Source: Microcoleus vaginatus WJT46-NPBG5 (GTDB lineage Bacteria; Cyanobacteriota; Cyanobacteriia; Cyanobacteriales; Oscillatoriaceae). From it: DNA of 64,000 nt. The notes under the pieces were generated by a model that was given only the letters and a program-made list of their open reading frames with translations, was not told the DNA's origin and searched no databases. This document shows, one piece after another, positions 17,842 to 28,296 of this stretch. Location: assembly GCA_019359355.1 (NCBI GenBank), contig JAHHHM010000025.1:1-64000 (forward strand), in the 5' to 3' direction. The position numbers were made by a program, and so were the translations under genes. Numbering within the stretch: the stretch's first letter is position 1; every line of letters begins with the position of its first letter.

Positions 17842-19263
17842 ATGCACTCCAAATTTGCAACAATGAAACTCAGTAACGTCATTCCCTTAGGATTTTCCGC
17901 AATAATTGTGGTGATGGCGATCAATGGTTTAATCTCTAAATTAACGGTTAATGGTTTGGTTTCAACAGCGAGTGAGGTAATGCACAGTTATCGGGTGCAA
18001 ACAAAGCTGCAAGAGTTAGAAGAAACTTTAGTTGATGTTCAACTCGGAGAGCGAGGCTTTATTATTACTAAAAATGAAGATTTTTTACAACCTTACAAAG
18101 CGGCACAAAAAAATTTAGCCAATAATTTTAAAGAAGCTAAATCTTTGCTTAAGGACGATCCGGTTCAAAGTCGAAATCTTGAAGAAGTTCAAGAGTTATC
18201 TCAACAAGGCATAAATAGTTTAACCAAAAATATTGCTCTGATCAGAGCCGGTAAATCTCCATCCCAAGCTAACTTGCTAGAAGGTAAGCAGGGTTTGGAG
18301 ACTGTGAGAGACAAGATTAATAATATGCTGCAAGCCGAAAGTGATTTATTAGCAAGACGTCAGCAATCAGTCAGAGAAGCTGAGGAGTTTTCAACGTTTA
18401 TTACTTTAGGGGGAACAATTTTAGGTACAATTCTAGGTTTTTTAATTGTATCATTTGTTGTTCGTAGAATTGTGAAACCAATCGATGAAGTGACGAAGAT
18501 AATTACGAACTCCTCAACAGAAATTGCTGCAACCGTAGAGCAGCAGGAACGGACAGCAGCAGAGCAATCTGTCGCGGTGAATCAAACCACCGCAACCATG
18601 TATGAATTAGGTGCTTCTTCAAGAGCGACTGCTGAGCAAGCTGAGGCGGCAGCGGCTGGAGCCAAACAAGTGTTAATTTTAGTAGATAGCGACGCCGAAT
18701 TAAATAGGCAATATGGGAAATATTCAGTTTCCGAATCTAGTCTGAGAGAGCGAGTCAGACAGATTGCCAGGGAAATTCTCCGCTTAAGCGAACAAACTAA
18801 TCAGATTGGTACAATTTCAACTTTAGTGAGTAATTTAGCCAATCAAACCAATATGCTTGCCTTAAATGCAGCAGTAGAGGCGGTTCGTGCCGGCGAACAT
18901 GGAAAAGGATTTGCCGTGGTTGCCGCAGAAATTCGCAAACTTGCGGATGTAAGCCACAAATCTGCAGAAAAAATCAATAGCCTAGTTATTGAGATTCAGA
19001 AAGCCACAGATTCGACAGCAAAAGTGACAGAAGAAGGCACAAAAACCGTTGAAAGTATTGTGGATGCAATTGAAAACATTGCCGTTAACTCTCAACAAAT
19101 TTCACTCACAGCGAAGGAACAAGCGATTGCGATCCAACAAGTAGCAGAAGCCATGAATACCATTGAGCGAGGTGCAGTGCAAACAGCCAGTGGCATTACT
19201 CAAACAAAAAATGGCACCCACAAGCTGAATGAAGCGGCAACAACACTGAAAGCAGTCGTTTAA
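17842..19263 (+). CDS. Methyl-accepting chemotaxis protein with CHASE3-like sensor, no HAMP
   Basis: A 473-residue receptor. TM1 is at about 13-33. A helical sensor region (about 40-190) contains [19 protein letters not shown], the CHASE3 pattern. TM2 is at about 200-222, and the signalling domain has the conserved hairpin tip [20 protein letters not shown]. After TM2 the chain runs straight from [18 protein letters not shown] into the signalling helix, so there is no full HAMP domain. Compared with its two neighbours the C-terminal signalling arm lacks 14 residues just after TEEGTKTVE, while the N-terminal arm does not. The ATG at 17842 is chosen because GGGAG sits 8 bases upstream; an in-frame TTG at 17797 is less likely. 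Confidence 0.9.
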   Translation: MHSKFATMKLSNVIPLGFSAIIVVMAINGLISKLTVNGLVSTASEVMHSYRVQTKLQELEETLVDVQLGERGFIITKNEDFLQPYKAAQKNLANNFKEAKSLLKDDPVQSRNLEEVQELSQQGINSLTKNIALIRAGKSPSQANLLEGKQGLETVRDKINNMLQAESDLLARRQQSVREAEEFSTFITLGGTILGTILGFLIVSFVVRRIVKPIDEVTKIITNSSTEIAATVEQQERTAAEQSVAVNQTTATMYELGASSRATAEQAEAAAAGAKQVLILVDSDAELNRQYGKYSVSESSLRERVRQIAREILRLSEQTNQIGTISTLVSNLANQTNMLALNAAVEAVRAGEHGKGFAVVAAEIRKLADVSHKSAEKINSLVIEIQKATDSTAKVTEEGTKTVESIVDAIENIAVNSQQISLTAKEQAIAIQQVAEAMNTIERGAVQTASGITQTKNGTHKLNEAATTLKAVV

Positions 19264-19323
19264 GCAATGCGGAGATAGGGAAAGATGCCGGCACCCATCC
19301 ACTCATTTCTGTTCTTTTCACCT

Positions 19324-20910
19324 TTAACGCACACCCAAACCCTTTAAGTTGTGAGCAGCTTCGTTAAGTTTTTGAGTTCCGACTTTCGTTTGAGTGATTC
19401 CACTTGCTGTTTGTTGAGAGCCGGTGTTGATCACATTCATGGCACTAACTACTTGCTGAATCGCCACAGCTTGTTGGCCGGCACTTAGCGCAATTTGTTG
19501 GTTATTGATCACCACTTGGTCAATTGCAAAAGCGACTCCTTTAAACGCATTGGCTGTTTTTTGAGCGATTTTAACGCCCTGGGTAACGGTTTTTGTTCCC
19601 TCCTCCGTCACTATTACAGTTGAGTTGATCGCCACTTGGATATCTTTGACAAGTCCGTTAATTTTCTCTGCTGATTTTTGGCTTTCATCCGCAAGTTTGC
19701 GAATTTCTGCAGCAACCACGGCAAACCCCTTTCCATGTTCGCCGGCACGTACCGCCTCCACCGCTGCATTTAAAGCCAGCATATTCGTCTTGCTGCCTAA
19801 ATCACTTACCGTACCGGAAATGCTGCGAATTTGGTTAGCTTGATCGCTCAAGCGTGTAATCGAGGCGGCAATTGCCGCCACTTTTTCTTGCAGCGTCGCC
19901 ATGCCTTTTAAAGTTAACTTCACTGCCTGAGTTCCCCCCTGAGAAAGGTTGAGTGCCTGCTGGGCACTAGCGGCTGCTGCCCCAGCTTGTTCGGCTGCTG
20001 TTCTTGAAGAAGCCTTCAACTCTTCCATCGTGGTACTCGTTTGGTTTACCAAAGCCGCCTGTTCAGAGGCAACGCGTTCCTGCTGCTCAACAGTAGCGGC
20101 AATTTCGGTGGAAGAACTGACAATCATATTGATGATGCCGCTAATCGCTTTATCCAGAGGCTTAGCAATTGCCATGCTTAAAATAATCCCTAAAACAATC
20201 GCCGTTAGGGGACCTAACACCATGCCTAAAATAATCAAGAAGTTAGTTTGAGCCACATCCCTTTGAGCCACTTTTTTGGCCGCTTCTCCAAATTCCTCGT
20301 TATATTTGATAATGTTCATCACCCCTTCTGTTGCTACATCAAACGAAGTTCTTTCTTCATTTGCCGCAAAGTCGCTGAGTTTATCAAGCAATGCATCGGC
20401 GGTTTGTGATCTTGCCATTTCTGGCGAATTTTGCTTGCGCTGACTGACTAGCTCAGCCATTCTGTTTGAGGGATCTAGAATACCTATGCGTGCGAATTCT
20501 TGATACAACCGCATAAATTCTTCATGATTTTGCTTCCATTTAGCCCAGTCTTGAAGAAATTTTTTATAGGTAACTTTTTCTGAATCAGTTTGAGGAGAAG
20601 ATGTATATTGTTGAAATCCTTCCTCAATCTGTTGCCAAGCTTCCTTGATTCGGCTCAATTCAATTTGACGTTTTTCTTGGATTAAGAGGGTGTTGAGCAA
20701 GGCTCTTTCTGAGGACTGGACTTGGGTTTGTCCTTCATTAATTTTCCACAATCCCATGACACTTGGTAAACTATTATTACCGATTGTATTAATATGCTCA
20801 CTGAGACGGGAGTTTCCATTCCATCCGATGCCGGCTACAACCAAAACAAGCAGGCCCATCATTAGAAAGGCTGCGATCAGCCGGCTTTGTAAATTCATGT
20901 TACGAAACAC
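19324..20910 (-). CDS. Methyl-accepting chemotaxis protein with four-helix-bundle sensor, no HAMP
   Basis: A 528-residue receptor. TM1 is at about 9-28, then a periplasmic four-helix bundle of the 4HB_MCP type (about 30-220) and TM2 at about 226-250 ([18 protein letters not shown]). The signalling domain has tip [24 protein letters not shown] is absent, as in its neighbours. It starts with GTG, preceded on the minus strand by AGGAGAGAGG. It is convergent with the receptor at 17842-19263, and about 310 bases downstream of the related receptor at 21220-22845. No cheA or cheW is in the window. Confidence 0.92.
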   Translation of the reverse strand: MFRNMNLQSRLIAAFLMMGLLVLVVAGIGWNGNSRLSEHINTIGNNSLPSVMGLWKINEGQTQVQSSERALLNTLLIQEKRQIELSRIKEAWQQIEEGFQQYTSSPQTDSEKVTYKKFLQDWAKWKQNHEEFMRLYQEFARIGILDPSNRMAELVSQRKQNSPEMARSQTADALLDKLSDFAANEERTSFDVATEGVMNIIKYNEEFGEAAKKVAQRDVAQTNFLIILGMVLGPLTAIVLGIILSMAIAKPLDKAISGIINMIVSSSTEIAATVEQQERVASEQAALVNQTSTTMEELKASSRTAAEQAGAAAASAQQALNLSQGGTQAVKLTLKGMATLQEKVAAIAASITRLSDQANQIRSISGTVSDLGSKTNMLALNAAVEAVRAGEHGKGFAVVAAEIRKLADESQKSAEKINGLVKDIQVAINSTVIVTEEGTKTVTQGVKIAQKTANAFKGVAFAIDQVVINNQQIALSAGQQAVAIQQVVSAMNVINTGSQQTASGITQTKVGTQKLNEAAHNLKGLGVR

Positions 20911-21219
20911 GATATTCCTCTCTCCTGATTTGTTTATATACTAATTAATATTAGTAGAAAAAAGTGAGATAACAGTCTGAGAGAAAAATTAAATACTACT
21001 CTTAGAAAAGAGGCAGAAAGCCTTTGACATCGTCATAATCACGTCTGAGAATGGGGCACCTAGCGTCGTAGAGTTTTTAATAGCTTAAATGAGTATAAAT
21101 TTACTTTTTTCCTCAAGAAAATGCCTAATTAAAAATAAAAAATGAGAGCAGAAACTAGAAAGAGTAAGAGCAATCAACGTTTTAAACACTCGCTCTTCAG
21201 TATTCCCTTGCTCGTGTCT
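20911..21219. other. Spacer between two tandem chemoreceptor genes
   Basis: It contains the AGGAGAGAGG ribosome site of the receptor below and AT-rich sequence. No gene, terminator or RNA was recognised. Confidence 0.5.
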
Positions 21220-22845
21220 CTACCCAACACCGAATGCCTTAATATTCTGGGCGGCTTGTTTCAGGTTGTCAATGCCCACCTTCGTTTGAGTGATGCCACT
21301 GGCAGTTTGTTTAGCGCCGGCATTGATAGTGTTCATGGCATAAATTACCTGATCGATTGCCACGGCTTGCTGCCTCGAAGTGAGGGCAATTTGCTGATTG
21401 CTTACACAGATTTGCTCAATAGCTTCAGATACACTTCTGAAAGTGTCTGCCGTTTCCTGAGCGATTTTGACGCTCTCCTCGACTGTTTTTGTCCCCTCAT
21501 CCGTTGCTAGCACCGTTGAGTTGCTAGCCGTTTCGATATTGGCGACAAGGGCGTTAATCTTATCTGCCGATTTCTTACTCTCGTCAGCCAATTTACGAAT
21601 CTCTGCTGCCAAAACGGCAAAACCCTTACCTTGTTCTCCGGCTCGCACCGCCTCCACCGCTGCATTCAACGCCAGCATATTCGTCTGGCCGGCTAAATCC
21701 CGCACTACAGACGAAATCTCGCGGATCTGAGCAGTTTGCTGACTCAATAGTACGGTCGAACCGGCAATCCCTCTGACTTTCTGTTGAAGTTCTGTCATGC
21801 CTCCGAGAGTGCGCTGTACAGCTTGGCTTCCACCCTCTGCTAGCGTCAGCGCCACAGAAGCGCCGGCAGCTGCTGCTTCAGCTTGCTCCGCTGACTGCCG
21901 GGAGGAGGCACCCAGCTCATCCATTGCAGTGGTCGTTTGGCGCACCGAAGTTGCCTGTTCCTGTGCAATCCGCTCCTGCTGCTCAACTGTGGCGCTAATC
22001 TCTGTGGAAGAACTGACAATTTCATTAATGATGCCGGTGATGGCTCTATCAAGCGGCTTAGCAATTGATCGGCTCAGAATAATGCCTAAAATCATCGCCG
22101 TCAGTGGGCCGGCAATCATGCCTAAAACAACCCAGCGCTGAGTTTGCGTCACACTCAAATCGGCTGCCTGCTTTTGATTGGCTGCAATTGTCTCGTTTAC
22201 TTTAAGGACTTTTTCCAGGTCTTGCGCTGCCGAATTAAATACTGGCCGGTTGATAGTAAAGACTTGTACATTCATTTGTTCTAATAAAACACTCGCTGCT
22301 TGAGCCGCTGCCATTTCAGGTGAATTCGCCCGATCCTGTCGCATCAAATCCAACTGCGTTGTCTGGGGAGCTAAAATGCCCAGCTGTTCAAATTTTTGAT
22401 AGAGGCGCATAAATTCTTCATGTTCTTGTGCCCACCGCTCCCATTTCGACAGAAAATTTTTCCACAACTTCTCTTCCTGCGGGGTACGGGGTAGCCGCTC
22501 ATATTTATCTCGCCCTGCCTGCATCTGTTGGAGAGCCTGCTGGATTCGCCTTACTTGATCTTCCCTAACTGTGTCACTCAATCTAGGATTGAGTAGCGCC
22601 ATTTCGCCGGCATGAGAAACCCTCAGCCCCTGATCTAACATTTGTAATCCTACGATACTTGGCAGTCTTACCTCACTAATCTCATCAAGGTATTGAGTTA
22701 GCCAAAAACTACCAAGCTGCCCTACCCAGCCAACAGCAAATACAATCAGTGCCATGAGGAGAAACGCACTAATCAGTTTCCCTTGCAGCCCCATTTTCTT
22801 AAACCAGGTACTCAGTCGATTCATTTTTACCTTCACTTTAGTCAA
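21220..22845 (-). CDS. Methyl-accepting chemotaxis protein with four-helix-bundle sensor, no HAMP
   Basis: A 541-residue receptor, clearly a paralogue of 19324-20910. TM1 is at about 22-42, then a helical periplasmic bundle with [21 protein letters not shown] matched by [21 protein letters not shown] in the neighbour. TM2 includes [21 protein letters not shown]. The signalling tip is [20 protein letters not shown]. The shared LxP..NSPEMA segment suggests both bundles bind similar ligands or the same binding protein. The start has an extra basic stretch ([10 protein letters not shown]). It is transcribed towards its paralogue and follows the substrate-binding protein gene on the same strand. 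Confidence 0.92.
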   Translation of the reverse strand: MTKVKVKMNRLSTWFKKMGLQGKLISAFLLMALIVFAVGWVGQLGSFWLTQYLDEISEVRLPSIVGLQMLDQGLRVSHAGEMALLNPRLSDTVREDQVRRIQQALQQMQAGRDKYERLPRTPQEEKLWKNFLSKWERWAQEHEEFMRLYQKFEQLGILAPQTTQLDLMRQDRANSPEMAAAQAASVLLEQMNVQVFTINRPVFNSAAQDLEKVLKVNETIAANQKQAADLSVTQTQRWVVLGMIAGPLTAMILGIILSRSIAKPLDRAITGIINEIVSSSTEISATVEQQERIAQEQATSVRQTTTAMDELGASSRQSAEQAEAAAAGASVALTLAEGGSQAVQRTLGGMTELQQKVRGIAGSTVLLSQQTAQIREISSVVRDLAGQTNMLALNAAVEAVRAGEQGKGFAVLAAEIRKLADESKKSADKINALVANIETASNSTVLATDEGTKTVEESVKIAQETADTFRSVSEAIEQICVSNQQIALTSRQQAVAIDQVIYAMNTINAGAKQTASGITQTKVGIDNLKQAAQNIKAFGVG

Positions 22846-23022
22846 TTTATTTTGTTACTTTTCCGCTTTTATTAAAGTCTAAAATAAATAACCACGTAAA
22901 AAGTAAAAGTCTTACCTATTCACGTTTTCAATTTATTTCTACTTTGAATTTATGACCTATCTATTTTTTAAACAAAAATACTCCTCCTCTTACCCAATAA
23001 GGAAATTTCTGACATTCAAATC

Positions 23023-24063
23023 TTATTTGTTTAAAGAATCAAAATAAGCTTTTACAAAGCTATTATCAAATAACTGGCTGAGATCGGGCTTTTGTTTAAT
23101 GATGCCGGCGTTCAGCAAAAAATTACTGAATTCCTGAGCTGCATAAGGCAAAGATGTCAAATCCGAACCCGAATTAAAGGCTTTCAAGTTTTCTTCAACA
23201 CTAAAAAACTTGATTTCAGACTCGTAGTTTTTGAACTCACTGACCGAAACGCCCAGGTAGTCAGCCATAATCTTATAGGAATTTTCAGGATTCTGACGCA
23301 CAAAGTTTAAGGTGGCGAACCAAGTATTGACAAGCGCTTGAACATCAGAACGCCTTTCCTCAATCAATTTGCGGTCAACGACTAAATGAGAGGGAATGGC
23401 TTGAGGGAAATCTTTTGAACTCAATAGCACTTTGCTGCCGGCACGCTTGAGAGCTTCCTTCGTGTAAGGTAAATAAAGCACGACAGCATCCACCTGTCCT
23501 TCTACAAACGCTGCTACTGCGGCTCGCGGATCTAAGCTCTGTAATTGAATATCGGCTTCACTCATGCCCGCATTTTTTAGCGCTAACAATAACATAAAAT
23601 GATCAACTTCGCCTTTTTCTGTAGCTATTTTCTTATTTTTTAGATCAGAAATTTGCTTAATTTCTTTCTTGACAATAATTGCATCACCTCCATTAGAAGC
23701 ATCGGTAGTCAAAACAATAACTGGATCGAGATTTGAATTATCATCAAGCATTTTAACTGTGTCACTTAAAGCTTGAAAATTAGCCTCTACTTGTCCGTCT
23801 TTCAGAGCTTGAACAGATTTAGCATAATCATAAAATACCAAATCTGCATTAATATTACTTTTGTCAAAAATTTCCGATTCTTCAGCAACTTGCACATAAA
23901 GAAAGCTTGGCCAATTACTAAATCCCAGTCGAACCGGCTGGTTCGTTGTAACGGTCGTGGGAGAAGTGGTGGAAGTAGGAGATTGTGAGAACGTACAACT
24001 GACTGTTACGAATAATGTTATAAAAAAAACGGTTAGCCATGCGTGCAAAGTCCGAACTTTCAT
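23023..24063 (-). CDS. Periplasmic substrate-binding lipoprotein (SsuA/NrtA/TauA-like)
   Basis: A 346-residue solute-binding protein. It has a lipoprotein signal with lipobox VTVS and C23, a Thr/Ser-rich linker, and a type 2 periplasmic-binding fold: RLGFSNWPSFLYVQVAEE, then KDGQVEANFQALSDTV, ISDLKNKKIATEKGEVDHFML and AFVEGQVDAVVLYLPYT. This is the ABC aliphatic sulfonate/nitrate/taurine group. No ABC permease or ATPase is adjacent. Three chemoreceptors lie downstream, so it may instead present a ligand to them; that is inference. It starts 88 bases after the DHH-CBS-nucleotidyltransferase gene. Confidence 0.85.
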   Translation of the reverse strand: MKVRTLHAWLTVFFITLFVTVSCTFSQSPTSTTSPTTVTTNQPVRLGFSNWPSFLYVQVAEESEIFDKSNINADLVFYDYAKSVQALKDGQVEANFQALSDTVKMLDDNSNLDPVIVLTTDASNGGDAIIVKKEIKQISDLKNKKIATEKGEVDHFMLLLALKNAGMSEADIQLQSLDPRAAVAAFVEGQVDAVVLYLPYTKEALKRAGSKVLLSSKDFPQAIPSHLVVDRKLIEERRSDVQALVNTWFATLNFVRQNPENSYKIMADYLGVSVSEFKNYESEIKFFSVEENLKAFNSGSDLTSLPYAAQEFSNFLLNAGIIKQKPDLSQLFDNSFVKAYFDSLNK

Positions 24064-24150
24064 TGGGTCTCCTTTGGGTTAGAGGGAATCGTTTCCAGCA
24101 CTCATAATTTCAGAGCGGTTAGGTTAAGTTACACAACTTTTCAAATCAGA

Positions 24151-27045
24151 CTATTGATGATCACTGAGAGGGAAATGTTCTCTCAAAAAAGCGTTTGCAC
24201 CGGCACGCATTTCTTGAGAAGACACCTGGCGGTTATCAATTATTCCATCAAGCGTTGCTGCCAGTAGAGCATCTAGCATTTCCTTATACTGAGGGCCAGG
24301 TTTATAACCCAGCGCTTTCAAGTCATTGCCATTGAGAACCGGCTGCACATGAGACCATTGGGTTAAATACTGCCAAATCTGCCGACGAATGCCGCGTGAA
24401 CTTTGCACCGCAATCAGTATTAAAGTCGCTATCTCCTGGCGGCGTAGCAGCCGCACAATTTGACTGGGACGTTGGCACGAAGGCAAAGACTCTACAACCT
24501 CAATTTTAGCTTGCTCAAATTGCCGTAGCCGCTCAATACTATCTGCCGGCAGTTGCAAAGCAGTCGCCACCTGAACCCGATATTGGGCAGCCAAATACGC
24601 AATTAAAACCTCTAACCGCATCTGCCAATGATCGGGCAGTTTCTTCTTAACTTCAGCCTGAGCATTTAAGCTCAAAAACTCCAACCGTTGCAAACAACGA
24701 GTTAGCAAACGCACCTGTTTCCACAACCGCTGATCCAATTCCAGCGTGGGGTGAATACATTTTAGCGCCCCCAAATCACCCAATAACTGCAATGCCGGCT
24801 TCCAATAAGCAGCCTGCAAAATATATTTAAGCTCACTTTTAAGCCGCGTTTCCAGTGCCGGCGCACGTTGATTTTGCAGCGCAGATTCTGACCCTGAGAA
24901 ACGGTCACCCTTAGCGCGTTCATAAACACCACTTTCAATGGCATGACGAATATATCCTTCCGTCTGCGGGTCTATCTTAAATCCCAAACGCACAGCAAAG
25001 CGTACCGCTCGATAAATGCGTGTGGGATCTTCGATAAAACTATTCGCGTGTAAAACCCGAATTTGCCGGCTTTCTAAATCGACCAATCCCCCAAAAAAAT
25101 CTAACAACTCGCCGGCACGCGGCCCAGTCAGCCGCACCGCCAAAGCATTAATCGTAAAATCGCGCCGGTATAAGTCTTGACGGATGGACGATGCCTCGAC
25201 TTCCGGGTTGGCAGCAGGATAAGGATAAAATTCCGTTCTAGCCGTGGCAATATCGATCCACAGCGATTCTAAAATAGGGTCTTTGTGCCACAGCAGCGCC
25301 GCCGTTTGGAATTGCCCGTGAATATCCAAACGGGCTTGGGGATAGCGTTGCTGCAGGGCAGTTGCCAATTCCACACCGGCACCCTCTAAGGGCGTGGCAA
25401 GTTGCCGGTTTGCATCTGTGCCGATGCCATCCACTACAAGGTCAATATCACTCAACAAAATGGTGTCATCGGGGTTGGCTAACAGTAAATCTCGCACGCC
25501 GCCACCCACGAGATACAGGTGACAGCCGCGTTGTTCTGCCAGTTGGGCTGTATCACTGAGCAACTGCCACATTGGCGCAGCTAGACGTTCTCGCAATAGC
25601 TGTTGAATAGCTTGCGGCAGCGGGCAATAGCCTAATTTTCCCGTTCTGCCTCTTTCCCTATCTCTCTCTTTTCCCCGCTCTCGATCTTGGTGCAATTCTC
25701 GCAGCACATCGGTGCGGGTAACAATTCCCACCAACTGCTCATCCTGCAACACCGGCAGACGACCGATATCATAAGTCACCATCAGCGACTCAATTTCTGG
25801 CAGCAAGGTAGCCGGCGTAATTGTCTTCAAATTCACTGTCATGTAGCCTTTCACCGGCGCATGAGCAAAGCCGTGATGCAGGGCGATATCCAAATCCCGC
25901 CGGGAAATCACCCCCACCAGTTTGCCAGCCGCATTCACCACAGAAAGCCCAGAGTGACCGTAGCGTAATAAAATTCTCTGAGCTTCATAAATCGTGGTTT
26001 CTGGGCGAATGGTTCGCACCGGCGACGACATCAACTCGCCGGCAGTCAGGGGATGGGGAATTTGCGCCTTGAATTGCTCTACCAGTTCATCCAGGGTTGC
26101 CGGTGCGTCTGCACCCCGCAGACTTAAGGACGCCGCCCGTTGGTGTCCCCCGCCGCCCAGTGGGCTAAATAGCTGATTCAGATTAGTGCCGGCAATTTGG
26201 GATCGCCCAATCACACTCAAACGTTCGTCCCCGGAATCTCTGCCAGAAGATCGGTGGGCCAACAGCAGCGCATCACTTTCTGTAATATCCATCAATTGTG
26301 AGGCTAAACTCGATAGCCCCGGAACAAAGGTATCGGTTTCTAGCAACACCCAGGAAACCGTATAACCTCGAACCGTTGACTTTTGCAATTGATCTAAGGC
26401 AACCGTCAGTAAGGTTTGCAATTGGGGAGACAAACCGGGATCAGCGCACTCTGCAATCATCGGCAAACTGGCCCCTTGTTCCATCAACCAAGCCAAAGCC
26501 CTGGCATCTCGCGCCGTAGAATGGCCAAAGGTAAGAGAGCCGGTGTCCACATGGATGCCTAATGCCATCACCGTTGCCTCTGCCGGCGTGAGGAACAGTT
26601 CTGAGTCCTCAGTAGTTGTGAGTGCTGATTGGTCGCCTTTTCCCCTCTCTTCTACTACTTTTTGCAATAGCTCCACAATCAACGTCGTCGCTGCGCCCAC
26701 CGGCTCTATCTGGCTGCGAGTGGCTGGAATATCGCTTTCCATCTCTAGATGATGGTCATAAACAGCTATTTCAGTCAGATTTGGCAGATCCAACCACTCA
26801 GCCGCCTTCCCCAAGCGTTCACGCTGCTGAGTATCCACGACAGAAAGCGAGCGAATTTGGCCGGCGGGCACCGCACGGCGTTCGATCAGAGCGTACTCAT
26901 CACGATGCAAAGCTAAAAAATCTCGCACCGTTGGGTGAGATCCGCCGGTGAGTACCACTTTTGCCCCCGGCAGAAGCCGTGTCAACCCCACAGCCGCGCC
27001 AAGGGTATCAAAATCTGCAGTTGTGTGGCACAAAATTAAATCCAT
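24151..27045 (-). CDS. DHH-CBS-CBS-tRNA nucleotidyltransferase fusion (CCA/A-adding type)
   Basis: A 964-residue protein. An N-terminal DHH phosphoesterase module has DTLGAAVGL, VVDTQ and the intact AVYDHHLE motif. DHHA1 follows with GGGGHQRAASLSL (about 295-310). Two CBS domains run about 320-445 (MSSPVRTIRPETTIYEAQ and MTVNLKTITPATLLPE). After a charged linker (DRERGKERDRERGRTGK) comes a class II nucleotidyltransferase head with LVGGGVRDLLL and LSDIDLVVDG, then the RNA-binding poly(A) polymerase/CCA fold. Long forms like this occur in cyanobacteria and Aquifex, where CC- and A-addition can be split between two enzymes. Which step this one performs cannot be read from sequence. Confidence 0.9.
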   Translation of the reverse strand: MDLILCHTTADFDTLGAAVGLTRLLPGAKVVLTGGSHPTVRDFLALHRDEYALIERRAVPAGQIRSLSVVDTQQRERLGKAAEWLDLPNLTEIAVYDHHLEMESDIPATRSQIEPVGAATTLIVELLQKVVEERGKGDQSALTTTEDSELFLTPAEATVMALGIHVDTGSLTFGHSTARDARALAWLMEQGASLPMIAECADPGLSPQLQTLLTVALDQLQKSTVRGYTVSWVLLETDTFVPGLSSLASQLMDITESDALLLAHRSSGRDSGDERLSVIGRSQIAGTNLNQLFSPLGGGGHQRAASLSLRGADAPATLDELVEQFKAQIPHPLTAGELMSSPVRTIRPETTIYEAQRILLRYGHSGLSVVNAAGKLVGVISRRDLDIALHHGFAHAPVKGYMTVNLKTITPATLLPEIESLMVTYDIGRLPVLQDEQLVGIVTRTDVLRELHQDRERGKERDRERGRTGKLGYCPLPQAIQQLLRERLAAPMWQLLSDTAQLAEQRGCHLYLVGGGVRDLLLANPDDTILLSDIDLVVDGIGTDANRQLATPLEGAGVELATALQQRYPQARLDIHGQFQTAALLWHKDPILESLWIDIATARTEFYPYPAANPEVEASSIRQDLYRRDFTINALAVRLTGPRAGELLDFFGGLVDLESRQIRVLHANSFIEDPTRIYRAVRFAVRLGFKIDPQTEGYIRHAIESGVYERAKGDRFSGSESALQNQRAPALETRLKSELKYILQAAYWKPALQLLGDLGALKCIHPTLELDQRLWKQVRLLTRCLQRLEFLSLNAQAEVKKKLPDHWQMRLEVLIAYLAAQYRVQVATALQLPADSIERLRQFEQAKIEVVESLPSCQRPSQIVRLLRRQEIATLILIAVQSSRGIRRQIWQYLTQWSHVQPVLNGNDLKALGYKPGPQYKEMLDALLAATLDGIIDNRQVSSQEMRAGANAFLREHFPLSDHQ

Positions 27046-27174
27046 GTCGCTTGCTTTTTTAAGGAAATACAGAAGCTGGGAAGCCTGGGAATTGAGGAGC
27101 CGGTGAGCGGTTCTTTACCTTTGCCCCTTCTTCCTCTATGCTACGCACACAAAACGAATGCACTTGCTCACTAA

Positions 27175-27199
27175 CCTCTATCAGAGAGGGTCATTTTTT
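27175..27199. terminator. Weak hairpin with T run upstream of psbZ
   Basis: CCTCT (27175-27179) pairs with AGAGG (27185-27189) and is followed by GTCATTTTTT. The stem is only 5 bp, so this is a weak terminator or a leader attenuator. Confidence 0.3.
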
Positions 27200-27209
27200 G
27201 GTAGCTTAA

Positions 27210-27242
27210 GACTCAGGGCTGATTACTAAAGTAGCCTGAGTC
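27210..27242 (+). promoter_or_regulatory. Inverted repeat in the psbZ leader
   Basis: GACTCAGG (27210-27217) and CCTGAGTC (27235-27242) are perfect complements; with one bulged G the stem extends to 10 bp. It lies about 50 bases before the psbZ ATG. It could be an RNA stability or translation element in the 5' leader, or a protein site. The role is inference. Confidence 0.45.
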
Positions 27243-27293
27243 TGGCTGAACTGGTGCTGTCCAGTTAATTGCTGTGTTGGGAAAAAAAAGAAA

Positions 27294-27482
27294 ATGTCAA
27301 TTCTATTTCAAATCGCACTTGCCGCTCTTGTATTTCTTTCCTTCGTCATGGTCATTGGCGTTCCTGTTGCCTATGCCTCTCCCCAAAACTGGGATCAATC
27401 TAAACAGCTTATTTTCCTTGGCTCTGGTATTTGGATAGCTCTGGTATTTTTAGTGGGTGCCTTGAACTATTTGGTAGTCTGA
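27294..27482 (+). CDS. psbZ: Photosystem II reaction centre protein Z
   Basis: A 62-residue protein, the normal length of PsbZ (Ycf9). It has two transmembrane helices, [20 protein letters not shown] and the C-terminal [20 protein letters not shown], joined by the typical [15 protein letters not shown] loop. PsbZ sits at the edge of the photosystem II core next to CP43 and helps stabilise the antenna contact. A purine-rich GGGAAAAAAAAGAAA precedes the ATG. ribH follows 82 bases later, separated by a strong hairpin. Confidence 0.96.
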   Translation: MSILFQIALAALVFLSFVMVIGVPVAYASPQNWDQSKQLIFLGSGIWIALVFLVGALNYLVV

Positions 27483-27500
27483 GTCTTGTTATTTGCACGG

Positions 27501-27524
27501 GTCACCGATCACTAGATCGGTGAC
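27501..27524 (+). terminator. Hairpin between psbZ and ribH
   Basis: Perfect 10-bp stem GTCACCGATC (27501-27510), ACTA loop, GATCGGTGAC (27515-27524). No T run follows, so it may cap the 3' end of psbZ mRNA after processing rather than terminate. Just downstream is a tandem GACACTT GACACTT (27534-27547). Confidence 0.5.
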
Positions 27525-27564
27525 AAAGCAAGGGACACTTGACACTTGACAAAGGATAGATAAC

Positions 27565-28149
27565 ATGGCAGTTTTCGAGGGAAATTTTACTCAGACAAGC
27601 CAGTTCAAGTTCGCCATCGTGATTGGTCGCTTTAACGATCTAATTACCGGCAAGCTGTTAGAGGGCTGTCAGGATTGCCTAAAACGTCACGGCGTTGATG
27701 TCAATCCCCAGGGGACTCAAGTTGATTATGCTTGGGTGCCCGGAAGTTTTGAGCTGCCTCTGGTGGCTCGCCAATTGGCGATGACAGGTCGTTATGATGC
27801 GGTGATTTGTCTCGGTGCAGTGATCCGGGGTCAAACGCCTCATTTTGATTATGTGGCGGCTGAAGTGTCTAAGGGAATTGCAGCGGCGGGGTTTCAAACC
27901 GGCGTGCCAGTGGTGTTTGGCGTCGTCACCACCGATACGATGCAGCAAGCCCTAGAACGAGCGGGAATTAAGAACAACCTCGGCTGGAACTACGGGATGT
28001 CAGCCCTGGAAATGGCCAGTTTGATGCAACAAGTCAAGGGAAGTGTGGCATCTGATCTTTACAGCGATCACACATCCGTTGCCCCTCAGAGTTTACCGGC
28101 TCCTATAAAAAATGCCATGCCGATACAAGAGCCGGTGGATCGGCAGTAA
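27565..28149 (+). CDS. ribH: 6,7-dimethyl-8-ribityllumazine synthase
   Basis: A 194-residue lumazine synthase, the penultimate step of riboflavin synthesis, joining 5-amino-6-ribitylaminouracil with dihydroxybutanone phosphate. Key segments are [43 protein letters not shown] (with the catalytic His in PHFDY) and [17 protein letters not shown]. The body matches the family length of about 160; the last 30 residues are a variable, probably disordered tail. AAAGGA lies a few bases before the ATG. Confidence 0.96.
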   Translation: MAVFEGNFTQTSQFKFAIVIGRFNDLITGKLLEGCQDCLKRHGVDVNPQGTQVDYAWVPGSFELPLVARQLAMTGRYDAVICLGAVIRGQTPHFDYVAAEVSKGIAAAGFQTGVPVVFGVVTTDTMQQALERAGIKNNLGWNYGMSALEMASLMQQVKGSVASDLYSDHTSVAPQSLPAPIKNAMPIQEPVDRQ

Positions 28150-28215
28150 TCGAGCGCTCTCCGCAACGCCGGCACCGGGGTCAAAACTGCCGGCAGATAA
28201 GCTTCCAGCCGATAC

Positions 28216-28252
28216 CAACTCCCCAAGCAAAAAAAACCATCGCGGGGAGTTG
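28216..28252 (+). terminator. Hairpin between ribH and tRNA-Gly
   Basis: CAACTCCCC (28216-28224) and GGGGAGTTG (28244-28252) pair perfectly over a 19-base A-rich loop. There is no T run after the stem. It may end or protect the ribH transcript. Confidence 0.4.
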
Positions 28253-28296
28253 ACAAACTCTGAGAAATCTGGCATATTAATGATTACTGCAAATTT

